Assembly (NCBI GenBank): GCA_039819065.1
Contig: JBCBSS010000055.1
Span: forward strand, 1-43,413
Source of the DNA: JBCBSS01 sp039819065
GTDB lineage: Bacteria; Bacteroidota; Bacteroidia; Cytophagales; Cyclobacteriaceae
Reading direction: 5' to 3'
DNA length: 43,413 bases
Both the position numbers and the translations under genes were made by a program. The notes beneath the pieces were generated by a model. The model had not been told where the DNA came from, ran no database searches, and saw only the letters and a program-made list of their open reading frames with translations. Shown here piece after piece: positions 35,414-40,865 of the stretch (position 1 is its first letter; each line of letters starts with the position of its first letter).

Positions 35414-36739
35414 ATGAACACTTTAAAAATCTTAAGTATTTCAGCAGCAGCTTTCTGTTCATTGCTGTGTATAAACATGGCCTTCGTCAGTTCGTCAAGT
35501 GAATTGGAAGAAGCGCCCATTACGGTCTGTAAAACGCCAAAGGGATGTGTATTTCGTACCATGTTTGGAGAAGAATCTTCAGATTCTGCCTTTGTATTTA
35601 CCACACCTACGAACGTAGGCAATGCCGTAGATAATGGCCTTAAGTGGATGGCCAAAGCCCAGCAAGAGAACGGGGGTTGGGGAGCCGGAAGTCATCATCG
35701 TCAGAATGTACTGAACCCTCATGCAGTGAGTACGGACCCTGCCACCACAGCCATGGTAGCTATGGCTTTATTACGAACAGGGAATACCCTCGAACAGGGC
35801 GAATATGCCGGTCAACTCAATAAAGCGCTATTGTATCTGTTAGAAGCTGTAGAATCCACGCCCAAAGACAGGGTAAAAATCACGACAGAACAGCACACGC
35901 AGATTCAGGCCAAGCTTGGTCAACATATCGATGCAGTGCTCACCTTACAATTTCTAACTAACATCTCTGACTATAAGCTTCCCGAAGCACTGGAAAAACG
36001 AGTGGCACGAGCGATGGACGTGTGTGTAAGCAAAATCCAACAAGCACAAGATGGCAATGGCAGCTTAAGAGGAGCCGGATGGGCTGGTGTGCTACAATCG
36101 TCTATGGCCACCAATGCCCTGGAGGCAGCAGAAGTACAAGGCGCCGATGTGGATGGTGACGCATTGAAAAAGTCCAAGTCTTACCAAAAGGACAATTACA
36201 ACTACAGAACGGGAGAGGCCAAAACTGACGCAGGTGCTGGTATCGTATTGTATTCTGTCTCAGGTTCAGTAAGGGCAAGTGCGAAAGAAGCTCGAAAAGT
36301 AAAGGAGAAAGTCAAAAAGGCAGTGGAAGAAGGAAAGCTTGAAGAAAATGAGCCGGTTTCGGTAGAAATGCTGCAAGACATAGGCTTTGAAGAGGATGAA
36401 GCATTGGAGGCTTACACGGCTTACAACGTATACAATTCATCCAAAGTCAAAGCGCAAGACAAAGACGTGATGTCTGGGTTTGGCAATAATGGCGGCGAGG
36501 AATTCCTCAGCTATCTGCAAACCGGTGAATCCCTGATCGTGAACAAAGATGAAACCTGGAAAGATTGGTATGACAACGTTTCGGGTAGATTGATCAGCAT
36601 TCAAAATGACGATGGCAGTTGGAATGGTCATCATTGTATCACCAGTCCGGTATTCTGTACTGCCACTACCCTACTCACGCTTTCCATTCACAACGATATT
36701 GAGCGGCTTGTGGCATTGGGTAGCAGCGAAGAAGAATAG
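35414..36739 (+). CDS. Exported protein with prenyltransferase/squalene-cyclase-type toroid repeats
   Basis: 441 residues with a signal peptide (about 1-27) and a Cys pair (TVCKTPKGCVF). The body resembles an alpha/alpha toroid of the terpene-cyclase/prenyltransferase superfamily: the QW-like QQENGGWGAG near residue 90, LNPHAVSTDPATTAMVAMALL, a second QW-like IQNDDGSWNGHHCITSPVFCTATTLLTLS near the end (residues about 400-430). The usual DxDD acid motif of squalene cyclases is absent, so cyclase activity is unlikely. Toroids of this type also occur in thioester and binding proteins. A Lys/Glu-rich helical insert lies at about 290-330. Secretion of such a fold suggests binding or a structural role. 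Confidence 0.8.
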   Translation: MNTLKILSISAAAFCSLLCINMAFVSSSSELEEAPITVCKTPKGCVFRTMFGEESSDSAFVFTTPTNVGNAVDNGLKWMAKAQQENGGWGAGSHHRQNVLNPHAVSTDPATTAMVAMALLRTGNTLEQGEYAGQLNKALLYLLEAVESTPKDRVKITTEQHTQIQAKLGQHIDAVLTLQFLTNISDYKLPEALEKRVARAMDVCVSKIQQAQDGNGSLRGAGWAGVLQSSMATNALEAAEVQGADVDGDALKKSKSYQKDNYNYRTGEAKTDAGAGIVLYSVSGSVRASAKEARKVKEKVKKAVEEGKLEENEPVSVEMLQDIGFEEDEALEAYTAYNVYNSSKVKAQDKDVMSGFGNNGGEEFLSYLQTGESLIVNKDETWKDWYDNVSGRLISIQNDDGSWNGHHCITSPVFCTATTLLTLSIHNDIERLVALGSSEEE

Positions 36740-36802
36740 TATATGGTTAAGTTGGTTCTTCATGGTGTTGCCGGGTCTTTTGGTCCGGCAACTTTACATG
36801 CC

Positions 36803-37264
36803 ATGATTAGGAAAACTGGGTATATCATTACACTACTTTTATTGTTTGGATGCCGTTCTGACTGGGTGGTTTTGAATAATTCTGACGAGAAGAAAAACTT
36901 AACCTGGGAAATTAAGTACCACAGAGATTGCTGTGGTTGCTATGCTTATTACTACAACTTGTATGAATCTGGTTCTCTAAAGCACCAATTCGTAACTGAA
37001 TTAGGATGCAGCATTTATGTACCGACGTTGCATGTGTTTGAGCCTGGTGAGGAGAAAGAGCCTACCCCAGTGATATCTTATATAGCTGTTGATAGTGGTG
37101 CTTACGACTTGAAAATAAGCAACTTAGACAAGCAAATGATGCATCAACTGGATTCTATTTACAAACCAAGATCTGTCAATGATAGACAAATCAAATTTTC
37201 GCATATCATCGGATTTAGGATCGTTAAACCTGATGAGCAGGTACACTTTCCTTTTTTAGATTAG
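36803..37264 (+). CDS. Hypothetical lipoprotein
   Basis: 153 residues from ATG 36803, which gives a clean lipoprotein signal (GYIITLLLLFGCRSDW); the frame from 36743 adds 20 residues without signal features. The body has a CCGCYAYYYNLYE cluster and a later cysteine (LGCSIYVP) that could form disulfides. No known family. It follows the toroid gene by 63 nt and may share its transcript. Confidence 0.7.
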   Translation: MIRKTGYIITLLLLFGCRSDWVVLNNSDEKKNLTWEIKYHRDCCGCYAYYYNLYESGSLKHQFVTELGCSIYVPTLHVFEPGEEKEPTPVISYIAVDSGAYDLKISNLDKQMMHQLDSIYKPRSVNDRQIKFSHIIGFRIVKPDEQVHFPFLD

Positions 37265-37366
37265 CGGTAACTTTTAGAGCATACCTAGCCTTATCCAAAG
37301 CCGTCAGGTGGAAACACCTGACCTTGTATGGTCAAACGATCAAAAACAGCTCAAATCTCTAACCAA

Positions 37367-37538
37367 CCAGTCATTTCGACGATAGGAGAAATCTATCTTT
37401 ACTCAAAGTTATGATTCTTAAAGAGATAGATTTCTTGCCCGATAGCTATCGGGAGAGACTTGGAAATCTCATAAACAATGAGAGATTCCCCGGATTCGCT
37501 CCTACGTCGCTCACCGGAGAATGACGAAACATGACTGG
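37367..37538. repeat. 172-bp composite palindromic repeat
   Basis: Bounded by CCAGTCAT (37367-37374) and ATGACTGG (37531-37538). Inside are AGAAATCTATC, the palindrome CCCGATAGCTATCGGG (37438-37453), GAGAGACTTGG-AAATCTC, and GAGATTCCCCGGATTCGCTC with CCGGAGAATGACG. The palindrome and the GAGAGACTTGGGAATCTC segment match repeat A at 13711-14261. The repeat ends 1 nt before the next gene's stop. Confidence 0.75.
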
Positions 37539-37539
37539 C

Positions 37540-37902
37540 TCACTCCCACTGAATCACATAACGATAACCATGTCCCACACAGTGTAGTGCGTTGCTAGCC
37601 TTTTTGTTGGCATCGATCATTTCGCCGTTCACCACGAAAGTGAACTCATAGAATGAGCGCCCTTGTTCCTTGACATCGCTGACAGACTTCCAGAGTGTGT
37701 ATTTGCCGGCTTTTTCATCATAGCGCGTACGCCAATTGGGATCGGCCTTTTTCCAGCCCATGAAGTTGCCACAAACATATACTTCCAGGCCTGCCTGCTC
37801 CGATGCATAGACAAATTGGATGCTACCTTTGTCGAGCACATAGCCTTCCGGCTCAGTGATACCGATTAAAGCGGCGATCAGATAAGTAGCCAAGTTGATC
37901 AT
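37540..37902 (-). CDS. Small secreted protein with a glycogen-binding-like (AMPK/CBM48-type) domain
   Basis: 120 residues from ATG 37902 (MINLATYLIAALIGI, short signal). The rest is one immunoglobulin-like beta fold: VYVCGNFMGWKKADP, the G-x-F-x-GW motif that opens AMPK-type glycogen-binding domains, then KYTLWKSV, FYEFTFVVNGEMIDAN and a final YRYVIQW strand. It could bind starch-like glucan or simply use the fold. Its ATG overlaps the stop of the preceding hydrolase gene in an ATGA (37899-37902), so the two are translated together. Confidence 0.82.
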   Translation of the reverse strand: MINLATYLIAALIGITEPEGYVLDKGSIQFVYASEQAGLEVYVCGNFMGWKKADPNWRTRYDEKAGKYTLWKSVSDVKEQGRSFYEFTFVVNGEMIDANKKASNALHCVGHGYRYVIQWE

Positions 37903-39221
37903 GGGCGCTCGCTTTTGTTTACGATTTCCCAAGCCCAATCAATTACGATTTGGCTGATTTTATCCTCCCATTTGCCGGGCTTGCCTTGGAACGAGTCGAT
38001 CGGCTTTTCGTGTATCTTATTCCAATGATCCAAACCGGGGTACTCATACAAGACATGATCTTTATGACCAGCTTGATCCAAAATGTCCATGATCATATAA
38101 TTGTCTTCCGCGGACATGATCCAGTCGTTGGTGCCACGTAGAATCCTAACCGGTACTTTGATCTCCTCCCAAGCCTTGGCGAAATCCGTGTCCTGCACCT
38201 GATGGTAATATGCCACCGGCCGCCCATACATATGAGCAGGAGAATGATAGTTATACTCAGCTAGGTAAGGTTTCTCTTCAATCACCTCGGCATAAGACTT
38301 CTTTTCGATCAACATGCCATGATAAAGCGGAATATAAGCATGGTTCATTTTGCGCATGGTTTCCGACGGAGAATCGCCCTGAAAAGCCCTGATGCGACGT
38401 TCTATCTCCAACATGTGCTCAAACCAGGTCTTGACGAACGTACCATCAGAAATGACGCCGGCCACCGGGATTTCATTGGCCATGATCGGTGCCAGTGCGC
38501 TGCCCATGCTAGAACCATAAATCACGATCCTGGTAGTATCTACCATGTCCAGTGTTTTGAGCTTTTTGAGGGCGGCACGATAACCTGCTATGTCTCCGTG
38601 AAAGTCACCTTCGCCGCAGGCACCTTCACTATCACCGACACCGGGCTTTTCTACCCGCATAAATACCATATTGGATTTGCTGGCAATATCACTTAGTACT
38701 TGTGTCCAGCCTGACTCAGGTCTGCCTGGAAAAACTTCAATAGAACTGCAGCTCAATCCAGAAATGAGGAAAATGGCGGGTAGATTGCCACTGCGCTTTT
38801 TGGGGTAAGTGGTGATCGTCCTCAGGGTTAATCCATAGTCACTGACCACTTCGCCATATTCGACTTCTGTGTTTTTGTATTGCTCTCTGGACAAAGCCTC
38901 CATGCTGGTCTGCAAGGTATGGAAAGCCTGTCCTCGTTTTACCAGCAATGTCACCTCCTGTCCCTCATGCAAGGCATATCTTATATCACTCCATCGATCG
39001 GGGTCATCGATCAGTTCACCGTTCAATTTGATGATGACATCACCCTCCTTAAGTCCAGCCTTTTGTAGAGCAGAACCAGCCCGTACCGACCTCACCTGGG
39101 CACCGGGTATGCCATATTGCGGAGATGAGAAAGAGGCACCGATATCAGCCCTTCTTTTGAGCGATTGTGCATTCGAAAATTGAGCCAATAAAAAGAGGGA
39201 TAAGAGTAAAGTGTATTTCAT
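37899..39221 (-). CDS. Secreted PDZ-alpha/beta hydrolase fusion
   Basis: 440 residues. Signal peptide (about 1-19, FSNAQ), a PDZ domain at about 35-105 (GAQVRSVRAGSALQKAGLKEGDVIIKLNGE, in part) and an alpha/beta hydrolase at about 120-430. The hydrolase carries an oxyanion loop ISGLSCSS, nucleophile Ser238 in YGSSMGS, acid Asp366 in RGTNDWIM and His399 in YPGLDHW, a complete triad. PDZ domains usually bind C-terminal tails, so the enzyme may recognise a protein partner or be tethered by one. It is translationally coupled to the CBM48-like gene that follows. Confidence 0.9.
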   Translation of the reverse strand: MKYTLLLSLFLLAQFSNAQSLKRRADIGASFSSPQYGIPGAQVRSVRAGSALQKAGLKEGDVIIKLNGELIDDPDRWSDIRYALHEGQEVTLLVKRGQAFHTLQTSMEALSREQYKNTEVEYGEVVSDYGLTLRTITTYPKKRSGNLPAIFLISGLSCSSIEVFPGRPESGWTQVLSDIASKSNMVFMRVEKPGVGDSEGACGEGDFHGDIAGYRAALKKLKTLDMVDTTRIVIYGSSMGSALAPIMANEIPVAGVISDGTFVKTWFEHMLEIERRIRAFQGDSPSETMRKMNHAYIPLYHGMLIEKKSYAEVIEEKPYLAEYNYHSPAHMYGRPVAYYHQVQDTDFAKAWEEIKVPVRILRGTNDWIMSAEDNYMIMDILDQAGHKDHVLYEYPGLDHWNKIHEKPIDSFQGKPGKWEDKISQIVIDWAWEIVNKSERP

Positions 39222-39423
39222 GCGTTTGGGTTTTTACCAGAAATAAACGCACGAAAACACTCCTCAGGGCCTTTTTTATGTCAACGACAGTTGCGGCGAT
39301 GCCAAAATAAGTGTTGGTATGAAGTCTGGTCAGTAAGGTTGAGACAGCCAGTGCTCCGTTGCTAAGAAGTAGGCAGTAGGCAGGTGCAGTTGGCAAAGGT
39401 GGGGAAGTTCTTCGATGCCGCTA

Positions 39424-39490
39424 TTGGAGTTGCCTCCAACAGCATCTTTATTGAATAATACTCGTTGAAGACAACGCCAACGAGGGCAAA
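39424..39490. repeat. Double-hairpin intergenic repeat related to repeat C
   Basis: TTGGAG/CTCCAA (39424-39439) is followed by CTCGTTG/CAACGAG (39461-39484). Order and spacing match repeat C at 13902-14072, with a shared TTGGAGTTG core. Confidence 0.65.
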
Positions 39491-39519
39491 GCCATCAAGC
39501 AGATTGAAATTATACAACG

Positions 39520-39625
39520 ACCTCACCCAATTTCAAGTGTCGTATAGCTACTATCTCCGCCACCCTCTCCTTCAGGAGAGGGTACACCAATACTCGGTTA
39601 ACCGAAATCCGATGTTGGGTGAGGT
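39520..39625. repeat. 106-bp palindromic repeat with nested hairpin
   Basis: Bounded by perfect inverted copies ACCTCACCCAA (39520-39530) and TTGGGTGAGGT (39615-39625). Inside is a second perfect stem, ACCCTCTCC/GGAGAGGGT (39562-39583), with a TTCA tetraloop. This motif is a familiar intergenic repeat in this phylum. Confidence 0.8.
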
Positions 39626-39754
39626 GGTAATTAAACCATAGAATCCTGATTCACTCCTTCATCACAAACCGGAGAATGACGCTGAGGCTCAAACCTTGAT
39701 ACTTTCAGTCTACAAGCTTAATTTCGAAGGTTAAACGTACAACCTTAAATAACA

Positions 39755-40273
39755 ATGAGAGCCCATTACCCTCTTTTCTTACTCTTAATCTTGTTTTTCA
39801 TCGGATGTGAAGGACAGCAACACGCCATCACACTTCCCGAACTAGAAGCTCAGTATTTTGCCGGAAATATTAAACAGGCAGTTATTAAAACTAATGATAA
39901 CTATGCGGAGATCTATTTCAAGGTACCTATTGAGGTGAATGGCAATATGGTGGATATCGCGATTTACAACTTCGATGCTGTGGAGTATTTTGAGGAACAC
40001 TGGTATGAATTGAGCCGACAAGCACCCGAGGTCATAGATTTAAAATTTGATGTACGATCAAATTTTAGAGCTTTTTTCATTCAGTGGAGCTTCCTGCTAC
40101 TTATCCCAATTACATTCATTCTTTATCTCGCTGCTTTGATCTCCATATTGAGAAACAAATTCGAAAGTGCTACAGATAAGCTTATATGGGTCATTGTGGT
40201 GATCTTCCTTCCCTTCTTAGGCAGCATCTTGTACTTCTCTATCGGCAGAAAACAAACCTTAAAATCGGTATAA
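39755..40273 (+). CDS. Lipoprotein: FtsH ectodomain-like region joined to a PLDc_N membrane segment
   Basis: 172 residues. The lipobox gives Cys18 (FFIGC). Residues about 24-105 follow the order of the FtsH periplasmic domain: ITLPELEAQYFAGNIKQAVIK, then a strand YAEIYFKVPI, FDAVEYFEEHWYELSRQ, then DLKFDVRSNF running straight into a membrane helix, as in FtsH where a KTREN-type stretch leads into its second helix. The AAA and protease domains are missing. Two hydrophobic helices (about 108-128 and 143-163) and the DKLIWVIVVIFLPFLGSILYF pattern match the PLDc_N domain. The next ORF begins 1 nt after its stop. Confidence 0.8.
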   Translation: MRAHYPLFLLLILFFIGCEGQQHAITLPELEAQYFAGNIKQAVIKTNDNYAEIYFKVPIEVNGNMVDIAIYNFDAVEYFEEHWYELSRQAPEVIDLKFDVRSNFRAFFIQWSFLLLIPITFILYLAALISILRNKFESATDKLIWVIVVIFLPFLGSILYFSIGRKQTLKSV

Positions 40274-40274
40274 G

Positions 40275-40865
40275 GTGGGTCTCGATTCGGTCGAATTGGT
40301 GATAGCTTTCGAAAAAGCATTTGGAGTTGATATTCCAGACACTCAAGCAGAACAGATGTACGCTATAGAAGATGCCGTCTCTATCATTACCCAATTGATT
40401 AATGTCCAGCTTGAAGAACCAGAACTACAAAACCAAATACTGGATAGAGTTAACGACACACTCATTGCTTTAGGCTTGGTTAGTTCGCCTCAAAGCCTAT
40501 CGACCTTGCTCTCCGAAATCATTCCTAAAGATCAAAGAAAGGAACATTGGAGAAATCTTGAAAAGCAACTCATCCTCCAACTCCCCAAACTGACTAAGGT
40601 AGACCTTAAAGAGGAAAAATCTACCAAAGCCATTCTCGGTGTTAATTGGGCCCAATCTGCCCAGCCATTCCTAAACCAAAACATGAGCAGATTAATTGAT
40701 TGCATTGCCAGCCTCAACTATAAGAAGTTGGTTGATCCGAAGAAAATCAAATCAGCCTACGAAGTACAAGCCGTGGTAATGGGCATCACCAGTTTTACCT
40801 GCGGGGTCGACATTAAGGATATCTACCCTGAAAGCAGGTTCGTTTATGATTTGGGGATAGACTAG
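40275..40865 (+). CDS. Acyl-carrier-like ORF with the two halves of a carrier domain in swapped order
   Basis: 196 residues from GTG 40275. Residues 1-41 (GLDSVELVIAFEKAFGVDIP, then AEQMYAIEDAVSIITQL) are the C-terminal half of an acyl-carrier-protein fold, from the phosphopantetheine loop through helices II-IV. Residues about 84-108 (IPKDQRKEHWRNLEKQL) and 150-196 (YKKLVDPKKIKSAYEVQAVV, then VDIKDIYPESRFVYDLGID) are a linker and an N-terminal carrier half that stops at the loop. Joined end to start they read DLGID-GLDSVELV, one continuous carrier motif, with Gly where E. coli ACP has its phosphopantetheine Ser; aligned three residues later Ser5 could serve. An in-frame stop at 40260 rules out a longer N terminus. 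Either a circular permutation, or one unit of a multi-carrier gene trimmed at both ends. Confidence 0.65.
   Translation: MGLDSVELVIAFEKAFGVDIPDTQAEQMYAIEDAVSIITQLINVQLEEPELQNQILDRVNDTLIALGLVSSPQSLSTLLSEIIPKDQRKEHWRNLEKQLILQLPKLTKVDLKEEKSTKAILGVNWAQSAQPFLNQNMSRLIDCIASLNYKKLVDPKKIKSAYEVQAVVMGITSFTCGVDIKDIYPESRFVYDLGID

Noticed and set aside
38319..38696. Plus-strand 125-codon frame opposite the PDZ-hydrolase
   Set aside because: Antisense to a gene with an intact PDZ domain and catalytic triad; no independent evidence of coding.
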